From Oegoconia quadripuncta (Eukaryota; Arthropoda; Insecta; Lepidoptera; Autostichidae): 64,000 nucleotides of DNA. Shown one piece after another: positions 1-10,846 of this stretch (within the stretch, counting starts at the first letter, position 1; each line of letters begins with the position of its first letter). The stretch covers positions 10,906,657 to 10,970,656 of the forward strand of contig OX438757.1 in assembly GCA_949316235.1 (NCBI GenBank). Reading direction: 5' to 3'. A program made the translations under genes and the position numbers. The notes below the pieces were generated by a model, which saw nothing but the letters and a program-made list of their open reading frames with translations, was not told the DNA's origin and ran no database searches.

Positions 1-102
1 TAAAATGCCAATTTTCATGATAATATACGGTATAAAGTATTATTGAGCTGCTTTATGTCAAAGTGCAGCCAGATATAGTTGGTAGGTTGATTTGAAATGT
101 TA

Positions 103-156
103 ACTTTACATCGGGTGTGATTGAGGTCAAGTGATAAACCGTTGTGCATTAAAAAA
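103..156 (+). repeat. SINE-B 3' end fragment
   Basis: This short stretch matches the extreme 3' end of the SINE-B family described at 63099-63426 (the 'gtgtgattgaggtca' block followed by an A-rich end). The tRNA-like head and body are missing. Confidence 0.5.
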
Positions 157-164
157 TGTCCTCA

Positions 165-345
165 CTGATGGCCCTGGCAGATGGGAAAAGGAAATTCCCC
201 ATATCCCCACTAGTGGAGTCGTCAGTGAAAAGAATCTCTTATTGATCCTCTAATTTTATTATTGGGACAGATAGGGAAAACTTCCCAGCGTCCACACTAG
301 TAGGGCCGTTAAATGTTGAGAATATTTCCTCGAGGTTGTGCTCGT
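165..345. repeat. Imperfect internal duplication
   Basis: Two roughly 90-bp blocks resemble each other. Each has an 'acagat/gcagat..gggaaaa' start, a 'ccacactag/ccccactag' core and a 'gtcgt/gccgt' follow-on. No coding frame or known family is recognised. Confidence 0.35.
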
Positions 346-494
346 TTTATTCCGCTTATTCATTTTCGGGGTATTGCTATAAAAAGTATTGAAGGGTAAT
401 TTTTAATTTAATTTTGAAAATCGAAGTTTATTTCTATTGTCACTGAATAAGTTGTCGCTAGACAAATAAAGCAGATCAAAGCGCTAGATTGCAG

Positions 495-658
495 TGGAAC
501 ACAAGGTAATAAAATCCAAAGTAGCATTGGACTCCTTTGAAACGGCTAGTAAAATTGAATGTGCGAAGTTTCCCCATTTATGTGCACTGTATGCGAGCTA
601 TTACTGCACTAGAGACAAAGGCATGCCCCGAATTTTCTGCAATATAACATTCCTTTAA
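495..658 (+). CDS. Candidate terminal exon with Kazal-like cysteine spacing
   Basis: A possible 3' acceptor ('gattgcag' ending at 494) is followed by an open frame from GAA at 497 to the TAA at 656-658. The peptide has cysteines spaced C-x6-C-x7-C-x10-C. The x7 and x10 gaps are those of Kazal serine-protease-inhibitor domains (C2-C3 and C3-C4), and the key segments read CALYASYYC and TRDKGMPRIFC. The fifth and sixth Kazal cysteines are absent before the stop, so this is either a divergent domain, a decayed one or a chance match. An AATAAA at 778-783 could be the polyadenylation signal. No upstream exon was identified. Secreted-inhibitor function is inference from spacing alone. Confidence 0.3.
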
Positions 659-783
659 CAACAACTTACTTCCTCACCTGTTCCTTCCTACTATGTTAGA
701 CTAAGTGAGTATAAATTATGCAGCTTTAGAAGGACAAGTATAACCTGTGCATTCTGTAGTTCGAGAGAAACGATTTTAATAAA

Positions 784-1949
784 GATTTACCTGGAAAGCA
801 TGGGAGCGAGTTACTTGGATAGAGAATTTAATATTAAAGTGTTGCTAGGTTGTAGGTAATATTTTCTAATTTTCTTGAAGTTACGTTTTTAATACTTGTG
901 ATTAACAGTTTGTTCCTGATAAAAAATAGAATAATTCTTATCGTGGGTGGACAGACGTCTAAGATTTAGTGACGACCCGGCTGATTCTCACTAAGCATAG
1001 CTTCTGAAGATGATTCTTTGGAAGGTCAATATTCAGCAGTGCATTCAACTCAACAGTTAAGGGCGCAGAAAAGCTACAAAAAATATACTTAAGATAGCCG
1101 ACGCTGGACAACCAGCACGCCGTTTACGAGTCCTCCAATTTATCCTCAGTGACTTAGTGCTAGAAATTCGCACTGAGAGGTCGACATCCAATATTGCACT
1201 TTAGTTGAGTTTGTCCGTCCGTTGTCTGACCAATCTGAAGTGCAGTTTAATACCATAATACATACGTGTATTTAGGTAGGTATTACATTAGGCCATATGT
1301 TCCAGACTGCTACTCGTTACAAATGATGTTAAAACTTGTCTGGTCGGATGGTCGGACCATCGAGTAACACTCTTATAATTCCAAATCTTATAATCTTGCG
1401 ATCTTTAAGTCCTAATAGCCTATTTTTGGGATCGCGTACTTCATCTTCTACATTTCCACTTCCAATTTCAAGCTTCAGTAGGATTTTTGAAAAAAGGCAA
1501 CAATTCTTAAAAAAAAACAATATTTCACACATTGAGAATATTCAGCGACAGTTTGATGTTTTTGCCATCGACTCGCAAAGAAGAAGAAACGATAGTTTAT
1601 TTGGTACTTATGTTATCGAAACAGAGATCCGTACAGTTCCGATGAAAACTCGCCTTGTGTAGGAAACATCACTTGCTCCCGTTGGTACATCGTCGTGATA
1701 TATCAGACCCTGGTATACCTTCTAAAGATAGCGTCCGGGGCCATAGACTGTGCAGAACTTGTGTTACAGGTCTCGTTGAGAACCCAGCCAGGATTCTTAG
1801 GTTAATGTCACTTTTAGGTCTCCCATCGTGCTCCGCCAACTACAGGTAGAATGCGTTTGTGCAGCGAGGGAGTAAACATTTTAATTTACTTAGCAACGAG
1901 TAGGGCTTAGACCTGGGGGCCGATCACGCTAAGTTTGAACGAAAATACC
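784..1949. other. No recognisable gene
   Basis: AT-rich sequence with overlapping open frames on both strands around 1329-1662 that show no domain signature. A weak resemblance to a LINE 3' end ('caatattcagcagtg') lies near 1027-1045. Nothing else is supportable. Confidence 0.4.
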
Positions 1950-2116
1950 AAAGCTAAACCATAACCAAAAACGTTACGTTAAGCACATATCGCGCTAATC
2001 ATTTGAACGGAAATTAAACAAGTTTTTTTTTTTATAATCGTGGTTAGCTCTAAACAGCGCTAATATTATTTTTAAATCAAACTAAAGCTAAACCAAAACC
2101 AAAAACGTTACGTTCG
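1950..2116. repeat. Spaced direct repeat
   Basis: A block of about 31 bp ('aaagctaaacca' to 'aaaaacgttacgtt') occurs at about 1950-1981 and again at about 2085-2115, with one or two differences. It suggests an internally repeated element. No TIR or coding capacity was identified. The sequence from there to 2737 shows nothing recognisable. Confidence 0.5.
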
Positions 2117-2737
2117 AACGGAAAAACCGTTGCAAAATAGCGCGATTGGTTTGTTTTGTATTAGCGTCACATCGCCACGGAACACATTAAGTAAACGTTT
2201 TGTTAGTAACCTAACTCGGTTGTTTTTTAGATTAGCGATGCAAGGAATTCATTGTTTATAAATTTGAATGACTTTTCCAACTATTTTCTGATTGTAACTT
2301 ATACGTTTTAAGTATTTCTATCAGTGGAAACATCTAATTGGCTTTCAGTTTTTTAGTTTAAATGATACTTTGTAAAATAGCTATTGGTTTTTAGAATAAA
2401 ACAAGAAACATCCGTATAGTAAACATGACATCTTCATGTATATAGAAAATGTCGTTCGTTATAAATCAAAGGCTCTAAGATGTCATGTTGTCTGGGAATT
2501 CATATTATAGATTGTACTCGTATCCAAGATATAGCCGACTGCGGCGAACGTTGCTGAATGAATAGCTTGAGTGACATTATTGGACGTGTCAACCGTCGGA
2601 TTTGATGGAGCCTCACCTCACACCCTCTCACTCACGCCATATTTTTTTACTGTTGAAGGATTATTTGTCAGCTGCACATCAAGAGACTTCAGTTACGAAA
2701 TTACCCAGGCACTTATACTTATGTAGTTATACTTTCA

Positions 2738-2996
2738 CGACCTGTTTGGTAGTGGTTAGCAACTCTGGCCACTATACCAAAATGTTGCGGGTTCGAAACC
2801 CGCTAGGGGCATATGTTTGTGTTATGAATACGGACATGTGTACCCGAGACATGGATGTTTTCATTTATAATAAGTATTTATTTACAAAAAATGTATTTAT
2901 GTGGTATATCAACCATCTGGTATTCACAACACAAGCCTATAGTGGCTGACTGTGAAACTAGATGGCATTGTGTATATGTCTAAGGATATTTTTTTA
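2738..2996 (+). repeat. SINE-A copy, tRNA-derived
   Basis: The copy begins with a tRNA-like head ('cgacctgtttggtagtgg'), carries a Pol III B-box in a hairpin ('gcgggttcgaaacccgc' near 2788-2804), and continues with the family body (repeated AC-rich and 'gtatttatttac' blocks) to a T-rich tail. It resembles the Metulj-type SINEs of butterflies. The 115-codon open frame across it is an accident of the SINE sequence. Confidence 0.85.
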
Positions 2997-3200
2997 TTTT
3001 TTTATTATTTCTTTATTATTTATTTATTAATATCTTAATCTTAATATCTTTATTGTACACAAAATTGTTACAGAAGTATGCATTGTATATAAAATGTACA
3101 AAGGCGAGCTTAACTTATTATTAATTTATTATTTATTTATTATTTACTTATTATTTATGTATTATTTACTTATTATTTATTTATTTATTATTTAATTATA
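2985..3200. repeat. Low-complexity TTATTTA-type tract
   Basis: Degenerate tandem runs of TTATT/TTTATTTA follow the SINE-A tail. They probably expanded from it. Confidence 0.7.
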
Positions 3201-4550
3201 CTGTTATATTTATTTGAAGCGTCGGAATTGGTTTTCTTTAGTTTACCCTATATTAATCAAAAGTTCAATTAATCGGCACATTTTGTATGCAGAGGTCGCA
3301 ACACTTGTAGCTAATTCATGGTTGATCCATAGCACAAAATACTAATACCTACCTCCAAGCCATAGCAAAAGTTATTAAAATTACATTTTCTCGTGTAAAC
3401 CTTAAAATATCACAATAAATCTATATCTATACACATACAACATTATATATTTTGTCACTTTACGAAAACTTGTAATTAGCTTAGGCTAAGGTAAACCAAT
3501 TGTAAAATTCTATTTGTAAAAAAGTTGTCGGTTATTTAAATAATTTAAAAAAATGTAAATTATTTGATCCAAAGTGCATTACGGAAAACTACTGAAATGA
3601 TTTTGACGGATTTCACAAATGTATTTAAAAGTCTGGAATAACATTTAGGCTAAATATTGGAAAGAAAAAACACTTTAATTATAAAGAGAATTATTTATTA
3701 CCTTTCAAAATTACCATAAACTCACTGTATAGTCGACTGCATAATTAGTCATACAGGACTATTTACTCGACTGTGCCAGAAGGAGGGTAATCTTTTTCGA
3801 TTGTATGTACGTATTTTAATAATAGACCAGGGAAAATCCGGTAAAAAATTAGCTTAGCTAGACATAATTCAGAACGGACTTATATAATTGCTATCTTATA
3901 GAGGTATATTAGAGATGTAATTTTGAATAATTATGCCTAAAAAAACGAGCGCTTAGTCTAGATTTTTTTAGAAACCCCCTTTTTTTATTTGTATCTTAAT
4001 AACAATAAATACTAACCGATATTTAATTAGGTAGACTTTTGTTAAACACAGTTAACTTATTGATGGATAAAAAACTAAGCATGTTATATTTAAGCATGCA
4101 TGTGTTTTAGCTGAAAATGTCGAATTTGTAACGATAATTTCCCTAAATGTTTTGAATTTAAAGAAATACCCATCAATTGAGCATTTTTTTTAAAGAAACA
4201 CGTTTTTCAACTTTGGCTTATTTAGTTACTTACTTAGTACGTGCGTTTCTTACAAATGCTTAATTTTTAGTAATTGTTACTACGTTTACAACACTTTATT
4301 AAATGTTTCAAGAAAATCGCGGTTATTCGTTTTTCCAAGGTCAAATCGTATTTTCCCTGGGCTGTAAATCTTAATGAGAGGTTTTTTGCCATATACTTCT
4401 ATATATAATTTGATAAATTAAGCCTTATTATTTGTCGGATTTAGCAATGAGCAATACAGTTCATTACTATTTATATTAGACAACAAGGAGGCCCTTTCCA
4501 ATTTTATTGGAGTCGGCGCAGTGCGTCTAAGTAGACGCGTGCGTGGAAGA
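3201..4550. other. No recognisable gene
   Basis: Uniformly AT-rich, with no long open frame, no paired terminal repeats and no splice-flanked exon that could be supported. Confidence 0.45.
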
Positions 4551-4602
4551 AGGCATCCATTCTCCCCAGGGAGTGACAGCTCCCTGGGGAGAATGGATGC
4601 CT
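4551..4602. repeat. Perfect 23-bp inverted repeat, 6-nt loop
   Basis: Positions 4551-4573 and 4580-4602 are exact reverse complements around the loop 'tgacag'. The arms are GC-rich ('ctccccagggag'). It could fold as a DNA cruciform or RNA hairpin, but no transcript evidence exists in the sequence. Confidence 0.9.
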
Positions 4603-4624
4603 CATCAGCATCTTTTTTCATTCA

Positions 4625-5018
4625 TATCACTCTCACAATCCATTTATAAACAATCATATTCATCGTTCTTCTAGTAACATGCGTTTCATCCCTCCCCATA
4701 TCATGTACATGTACATACCAAGCCAAAAGATTCCCCGTCAACTTTTCTATCACTAGTGACAATTTTAAAATTCCTCTTCCATATCCAGTCTTTACTTATT
4801 TTATTAATTCTCGTCACTCCACTCATCCATTTCAACATTATCATCTCTGCTGCATACAATTTTCTTTCATCCGTCATGGTCATGGCTCAGCACTCCAATC
4901 CATACATTATGAAAAGGCTTATTACGGATTTGTAAATTTTCCTGAGTGAGGGGCATCCGTGGATCATATTTTGTCTCTATGACCTGACTCCATTTCGTCA
5001 AACCCATGTTGATCCTTC
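4625..5018 (-). pseudogene. RTE-like LINE reverse transcriptase C-terminal fragment
   Basis: Read on the minus strand, the fragment runs from a block resembling 'RINMGLTKW..V' through a degraded 'YKSVIR..' segment to 'LECWAMTMTDERKL' and 'AAEMIMLKWMSGVTRINKI'. This order (INxGWxKW, YGxECW, EMxMLxWMxGVTRxD) is characteristic of the C-terminal part of RTE-type non-LTR retrotransposon proteins. Frameshifts and stops are frequent, including one right after the 60-codon open segment 4701-4883. It is a dead 5'-truncated copy. It lies just downstream, on the same strand, of the DOMON exon and is unrelated to it. Confidence 0.75.
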
Positions 5019-5110
5019 TTGTACCGTAATTTTTAAATGTCGAGATGTATATTTACACACCAGAAACAAGAGTATAGTTGGCGGCCTATGAGATTGAAGG
5101 TACAACTCAC

Positions 5111-5229
5111 CCCAAGTCTATCGTCAGGGCATGAGCCGCGTACGCCAGCGCACTGGCTCTTAGCGTCGAGGTAGTAATCCTGCGCGTAACCCTTCAGGGT
5201 TTGCTTGTCGACCCACGCGACTGCGACGT
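5111..5229 (-). CDS. Internal exon of a DM13-DOMON (Skeletor/Knickkopf-like) protein
   Basis: On the minus strand a candidate acceptor ('gctatag') precedes 119 nt: two bases finishing a split codon, then 39 codons. They end at a canonical donor GTGAGT (plus-strand complement 5105-5110). The peptide contains VAVAWVDKQTLKGYAQDYYLD followed by AKSQCAGVRGSCPDDRL, written here in two halves. The WVD...GYAxDYYLDAKSQC...RGSCPD pattern is, from memory of the family, the DOMON core of Skeletor and Knickkopf-type proteins, which act in cuticle or matrix organisation. GC content and codon choice are clearly higher and more gene-like than the surroundings. The acceptor has a weak pyrimidine tract, and an alternative AG gives a start at 5220. 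DM13 exons and the next DOMON exon were not found in the window, so the introns must be long. Confidence 0.6.
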
Positions 5230-5390
5230 CTATAGCGTATTTTCCGAAAAGTAGCAGTTTTTTTTTAAATAATTAATTATTAAGCTATTGTTGTACCTAA
5301 TGTTTACTTCTACGTACGTATTAAAGACTGTTTGCTATGGAAGAGCGAGGTTTCCTGTTACAGGTATTCTCATACTTACTAGTAAGCCTC

Positions 5391-5669
5391 AATCCTATAA
5401 TATAATAAGTCTGATATTTCTAAATTATTTATGAATGTTTTTTTTTGTTTTGTTGACTTAAGCTGTTGCATTAAAATCCTGTTACATTATAATGTTACAT
5501 TATAATGTAACAGGATTTTAATGACTTAAGCTGTTGCATTAAAATCCTGTTACATTATAATGTTACATTATAATGTAACAGGATTTTAATGCAACAGCTT
5601 AAGTCAACAAAACAAAAAAAAACATTCATAAATAATTTAGAAATATCAGACTTATTATATTATAGGATT
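5391..5669. repeat. Long inverted repeat with duplicated palindromic unit
   Basis: The outer arms, from 'aatcctataatataataag' at 5391 inward and its exact complement ending at 5669, match base for base through a 9-T/9-A run. Inside, a 68-bp self-complementary unit beginning 'acttaagctg' occurs in tandem at 5456-5523 and 5524-5591. No coding capacity or target duplication was identified. It could be a foldback element, a template-switch product, or an artefact of library or assembly. Confidence 0.85.
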
Positions 5670-5693
5670 AAAGTAGGTGTATACACCTACTTT
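5670..5693. repeat. 24-bp perfect palindrome
   Basis: The 24 bp reading 'aaagtaggtgta' plus its complement abut the long inverted repeat directly, making one contiguous block of self-complementary DNA from 5391. Confidence 0.85.
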
Positions 5694-7395
5694 CAGTTAA
5701 ACATCATAGCGTTGTAGTGAACGGCTACAACCCATGCTGAGTTGTAGACCTTTTTGACTCCACCTTGCGACACCGATAATTAGATGGCAAACATCATGTT
5801 TACTTTTAGTATGTGTCTCAACTGTTGTAATATTTGGACATCATTGTTTGTGTCATGAGATGGGTTTAAATAAAATTTTCTTATTTTCTTTCTTATTTTG
5901 AAATACCTCATCAAATTCAAATATTCGATATCTTTTAGACTCGTGTCACAATATTGGGGTTCTGGGTTACATGGTCTTTCACTGCACCCTCATCTTTACC
6001 ATAATGAGATCAAGCTGTTGTGATATTGCTGTTGTGTGTATAAAAAAATATTGAAGACAAACTATTGAGTAGAAGTTGGAGTTGGCTTAAGAAAGATTGG
6101 AAAAATATAGTGTTTGCTGTTACATTTAGATTTACATTTTAGCAGACGTCATACCTCCAGGTGAGCAAAATATGCGTGGAATAACAGAGGTGTCCGATCG
6201 ATCAGTTGTTGGACTGGTCGAAGGCAGGGAGCCCGTTATGTACATATTGACCAAATTTACAATGGAGGCATCGACTTGGCCGCAAAAAGGCTCGTGCACA
6301 GCTACTAACTACAACGATCAGACGACAGATCTGTTGAAATATTCAATTAAAATTAATACCATCAGTCAGTATCTTTGTCCGTTGCTAGGATATTTGCTGC
6401 TTTTGTCTGTATGCAGGCATCTCTAGGTAATAATCATCAATTCATGCAAAGTATTCCTAGTCGCTTACTTAAATATCGAAAGATCGGGGGGCAATAGCGT
6501 TCTAGTTTCGATCAAATAAATTGGGACTAGGGCAAGGAGATGGACCCCCATTTATCAACTTCGTACATATACTTTCCAAAAATTTTATCCACCTTCTTGT
6601 TAACATCATATTGTATATTACGTTAAGTTTAATGATTCTACATAATGTGTGCCCGGAATAAGGTTTTGGTGTTATACTGAGTTGTAAATGTTCGGGATAT
6701 TTTTATACTTAGATGATTTAGTGGAGTAATCTTAGAAGACGTACACGAAAGGAGATCCGGAAGACGTTATTGGAAGGTTTTTAGAGTTATAGCAGAGTTA
6801 GACCTATAATAAAGTTATTAAGTGTGAACTACGGCGGCACAGTTTTTTGAGATACAAATTGTAATCATAGGTAAAGCAGTCTCTTGAGAAATGAGGTTCC
6901 AGAAACTCGTGACGCCAGAATACTCGCTAAAAATATTAAATAGTGGGCCACAACTTTTTTCCTTTGGGCAATATTACGTACTATTTGAGCACAGTTTTTT
7001 GACATTATTAAAATACTTGAATTCCCCTGTGTTTATAGTAGCATCACGGGACGTCATATCGATAATACTCGTATTCCAAGTAAACGTACTGTACCCTAGC
7101 TGTTTTAGAAGCTAGTTTAGTTCTATTATGCTTACTTAAACTTGGAACCTATTTATAATAGTTCTAGTTAAGTAGCATTGATATTGAATGAAAAAACTGT
7201 TATAAAATCAGTCATACCAATATCGTGAATTGTTATTGAGTCGATTACAATCAAAAGCGGCAATCTTTGCAGACATAATTGATTATTATTTTGCCTAAAA
7301 TAATTAATAATTGTTAATAAACGCTTTATTGTGATCGAAAAAGGAATAGAGTAGACGAACGAAAGTCACCGACATTGCCCAGTTGATTAGTAAGT
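5694..7395. other. No recognisable gene
   Basis: Open frames at 6172-6426 and 6891-7115 start with ATG but show no domain pattern, no splice framing and no gene-like codon bias. Nothing repetitive was recognised. Confidence 0.4.
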
Positions 7396-7452
7396 TGAAG
7401 TGCCAGCGGGCAGGGCTAGAAGTTGAAGTGCCAGCGAGCAGGGCTAGAAGAA
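7396..7452. repeat. 28-bp tandem duplication
   Basis: A unit of about 28 bp ('gttgaagtgccagcg.gcagg') occurs twice in tandem with one difference. Confidence 0.75.
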
Positions 7453-7528
7453 CTAGAACTAGGTAGTAGTGATACCCGCATGACATCCACTTACAAAGTG
7501 GATGGACAACCTAATAAGGGTCCCGGGA

Positions 7529-7665
7529 TTTTTTTTTTTTATCCACGACTGGTTAGCTCTAGACCTCAATCACACCTGATGTTAAGTGAAGATGAGGCCG
7601 AAGGTGATAGCGTACTGACCCGGAAACCCCATTTTATTTGGGGGACTGGCTACTTACTAGTTACT
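7529..7665 (-). repeat. SINE-B copy, 3' part only
   Basis: Minus-orientation copy. It has the T-rich complement of the tail, then 'cctcaatcacacctgatgtt', the 'gaggccgaagg' block and 'gtactgacccgg'. It breaks off before the tRNA-like head and is followed by a LINE-R end. Confidence 0.75.
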
Positions 7666-7674
7666 GGATGTAGG

Positions 7675-7752
7675 CCCTTTCCGACCGATCTCTCTGGAAA
7701 TCTTTGGGGGAGGCCAATGTTCAGCAGTGGACCTCCTATGGCTGATATGAAT
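7675..7752 (+). repeat. LINE-R 3' end fragment
   Basis: It contains 'ggaggccaatgttcagcagtgg', written here as ggaggcc..atgttcagcagtgg, and a 'ggctgatatga' end. These correspond to the C-terminal coding end and stop of the LINE-R family best preserved at 61397-61622. Confidence 0.65.
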
Positions 7753-7831
7753 TGACAATAATGAACGCTTTATTATACTAAAGAGAATATAAATTCTAAT
7801 AGGGACAATTTTATCGTTTCGTAAATCCATA

Positions 7832-8065
7832 CATATATAACGCCACGACATCCCAAATGGGGTGGTCAGGAACACCCAAACATTACCGTTTGGGTGTTCC
7901 AAATATTAAAAGTTTAATGTTTGAAAGAACACCCAAGGTCACCTTTTGAAATATACAGAAATGCACACGTGACAGCGTGAGCCCATCATTGTCATTGAAA
8001 CGTACAAGTCTGTAGATGTTTTTGCCCTGGATAGTCCCTTTTATGACAACCACTGAAAGAGAGTT
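7832..8065. repeat. Repeat G copy (probable LINE 3' region)
   Basis: The order 'cgccacgacatcccaaatgg', 'ggtggtcag', 'gtttgggtgttcc', 'gacag.g' and a 'tagtccctt' block is shared with 24168-24450 and partly 44088-44145. In this copy a local 13-bp inverted repeat ('ggaacacccaaac' and complement) forms at about 7869-7900. Confidence 0.6.
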
Positions 8066-8480
8066 TCTGTTCTTTTATAAATCCAGTATAGAAATTTTTG
8101 TATCATTCATTATATAAATTTTTGGCATATCTAGTAACATTTAGATCAAATACAAAGTTCCTTTTGCCTATCTTGCCCTACGGCAACCAACAGTAACTAA
8201 TATAAATACACCCTTACAGACTCCGAACACAATTCAATAAAGTCCCAGTCTGTTACGTCACCAATTATCGTCGTGAATCTGTCAAATTGGTTTGTATTGT
8301 GTGGTTATGTAGACATTTGAATCTATTGTAATTTTCACCTATGCAATGCTAATTTATAGAAATAACCTAACCACACTTAGTAATGAGGTCTATATGGTTT
8401 TACGTAAAATATAGAACCAACAGAATGAATCAATTCATATTATTTAGCTTTATTTTGGACAACGGGTTATATTTTGACCT

Positions 8481-8718
8481 GTCACACCATGAGGCCTAAG
8501 GTGAAAGCGTACTGACCTGGAACACAACAATGCTGCACAATATTGCTGCTTGTCGTCAGACTTAGATAAGATGGTGGTAGCTGGCTAGGTAGACATTTAA
8601 GGAAGTCGGTTAAAAAGGCCCTTCCATCAACCAAATTGAGTACTAAAACTTAGTCAGCTGGGAATCGAACCCGCGACTCCGTTTTGTAAACCTTATGTTG
8701 TTCATATTGAGGCAGTGA
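8481..8718 (-). repeat. SINE-B copy, nearly full length
   Basis: The complement reads from a degenerate tRNA-like head, through a B-box ('gggaatcgaacccgcga' on plus, about 8660-8676), to the 'gataagatggtggtagct' body block and the 3' region. Flanks 8066-8480 show nothing recognisable. Confidence 0.8.
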
Positions 8719-9063
8719 ATACCACAGAACTAGTGGTTAAATGAACTTACCTGAAGTGATGTTTGACCATAATTGTGCAAGACGTTACATCCGAAGAGAT
8801 TTATTATGGGTCCACTATGTAGTTCATTTCTCTAAGTACTAGGCACCGAACAATAAGTTTAAATCTAGATAATAAAAATAATGAAATGGCTTGTCTTCCC
8901 CTTCCCTGTCGCCGCCTCATTCGTTTTCTTTGTACAGGCATCGCAACATACGTAATTTTACTTAGGTTATATTTTCAGTGTTATTGCGTTTTAATATCAG
9001 TATCACTAGTGATAATCAATACTAACATGTCTAACAATGAATACCACAGATTACTGTATTGTT
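8719..9063. other. Short membrane-like ORF of doubtful reality
   Basis: An ATG near 8886 opens a frame of about 59 codons, rich in L, I, V and C, that ends near 9063. Hydrophobic short frames are expected by chance in AT-rich DNA, and no initiation context or homologue supports it. Confidence 0.15.
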
Positions 9064-9192
9064 AGCAATCGCAGGTCCGCCGTATGACCGGTACGGTGGT
9101 GACGTTGTAAGGGGAAGAGCGGGACGCGAAATGCGCTCGCGTCTTCAGGCGGGGCGCAGGCAAAGCCTTCCTGGCGTGGTAACTCTCTCGAG
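9064..9192. other. GC-rich island of unknown origin
   Basis: About 130 bp of CpG-rich sequence stands out from AT-rich flanks. Both strands have open frames across it: plus 'AGPPYDRYGGDVVRG' and minus 'HARKALPAPRLKTRAH'. A possible acceptor ('atcgcag') sits at its left edge. It may be a fragment of a GC-rich mobile element or a decayed exon. Confidence 0.35.
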
Positions 9193-9682
9193 GGTTTTAT
9201 AAATTGTCAATTTAGAAACGCACCTGAACTGACTATTATGATGATATGATTAATGAATAGCTGATGTATATCCAACATAACTTCAAATCCTACAACAGAA
9301 ATATTTATATTTTTAAGAACTGTCTGTATCTTCTTTTGTAACAAATAAAAGAAATACCTACTTATGATAAATCCACGGTAAATCCTTTGCTAAATCGGAT
9401 TTTGGATCTAATGGAAAAGTTGATATATTTTCTGTGCACTTTCTAAATAGATTCTATTACAACCTGCTATACAATACAAACGCCGTTAAATGGAATATTT
9501 AAATTATCTTTACGTAGAGTACAAATTGTATAAAGCCAAATGTGTGTTCAAAGCGTCAGTTTGTATGCTTTGCGTTTTACCTACAGCTTAAGCCTCTCGT
9601 TTGCTTTGGACAAATGAGAGAGAGAGAGATTCGTACCGGGTGAGGGTCATTGGGTCAAGTCATCATGATGCGTCCTCATTTT

Positions 9683-9960
9683 AACCCCCGACGCAGTAAG
9701 AGGGGTGTTATAAGTTTATGTGCTATGTGTGTGTGCGTGTGTGTGTCTGTCTGCGAGGCCGTAGCTCTTAAACCGTTGAACCGATTTGGATGCGGATTTT
9801 TTATTTGAAAGCAGGTTTTCTAGAGGTGGGTTCTTAGCCATGTTTGATGGAAATCGGTTAAGCAGTTTTGAATATTATTTAGCTTTTAACACTATCTTTT
9901 GGTCTAATCTATCTGGACGATATAATCATTTCTTCGATAAGTTGTTGAGAGTTTTCTAAA
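9683..9960 (+). repeat. Repeat I copy
   Basis: The blocks run 'gacgcagtaagaggggtgtt', a GT-rich run, 'gtagctcttaaaccgttgaa', 'ccgatttggatgcgg', 'ttagccatgtttgatgg' and 'aaatcggtt'. The same ordered blocks recur, diverged, at 25527, 34300, 43235, 44478 and 59425. It is an ancient dispersed lepidopteran-type repeat with no intact coding region. Confidence 0.65.
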
Positions 9961-10329
9961 TTTTCAATGAATGCTATAACTACTTCAATGTCTTAGTCTT
10001 TCCTTTCATGCTATTATAAAAATATGAAGTATTATGTTATATTAAATGTAAATTTGTTTAAGTATATGCAATTGTTATAAATAGCTATTATGTATTTACA
10101 CAACTTGTACAACTGTCCGAATGGCATCGGAGGCATTAAAAAAAAACAATTCCGTGGTAAGTCATTATTAGATGATAATCATTAAACAATCTATAGGTAA
10201 AAATTAAGACGATGTCAAACTAAATAATAAATAATTTACGCAATAAATAATATTGCAAATAAATAAATTGGTTAATTCAATCAATGTCAAAAATCGTCAA
10301 TAGGGATCTGACATTTTACGGATCAGGGG

Positions 10330-10470
10330 CTCTATTACATAATTTCATTGTTATCGTCATCGGTTACGTTCTGACATGTGATTGGTTGATTCATCGCTCG
10401 CTCGGCAATTTGACGGTTTCTCATTGGTCAACGTAATCGATAACGAAACCGATGAAGTTACGTAATCTAA
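10330..10470. mobile_element. Candidate MITE, about 140 bp
   Basis: Imperfect terminal inverted repeats of about 38 bp face each other: left 'attacataatttcat..cgtcatcggttacgtt', right the complement 'aacgtaatcgataac..gatgaagttacgtaat'. No ORF is present. The superfamily was not determined because no clear target duplication was seen. Confidence 0.55.
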
Positions 10471-10846
10471 GGACTGGTATTAGGCGTGAAAACGGGCAGA
10501 ATTTCGAACGATTAGGATACTACCGCTTTTATGATTAGCTGTATATTAAACCGTTACAAAAATCTATACCTACTTAGCCTATCTACTTAATCAATCATTT
10601 TGCCCATGCCAGCTAATTAGGTCAATTATGTCCTTTAATCTAAGCCGGGCGGTTAATTAGGAAAGTTGCATACGTGCAACTCTAAATGTTGCTTAAGACG
10701 ATGGTGGATGATAGATTGTACATCACCATCATCTCAAACTATCGCCAGCTGAATGAAAATGAAATGAATGAAAAATGAAAAAATGTTATATATATAGGTA
10801 TACTTCCCTTCCTGCCACACCAGGCTGTCCTTTGTATTCGTTCATA

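Noticed and set aside
3121..3195. CRISPR-like spaced repeats
   Set aside because: Low-complexity TTATTTA repeats without unique spacers, in eukaryotic DNA.
7423..7755. 110-codon plus-strand open frame
   Set aside because: It runs from a tandem duplication through a SINE-B 3' part into a LINE-R end. Not a gene.
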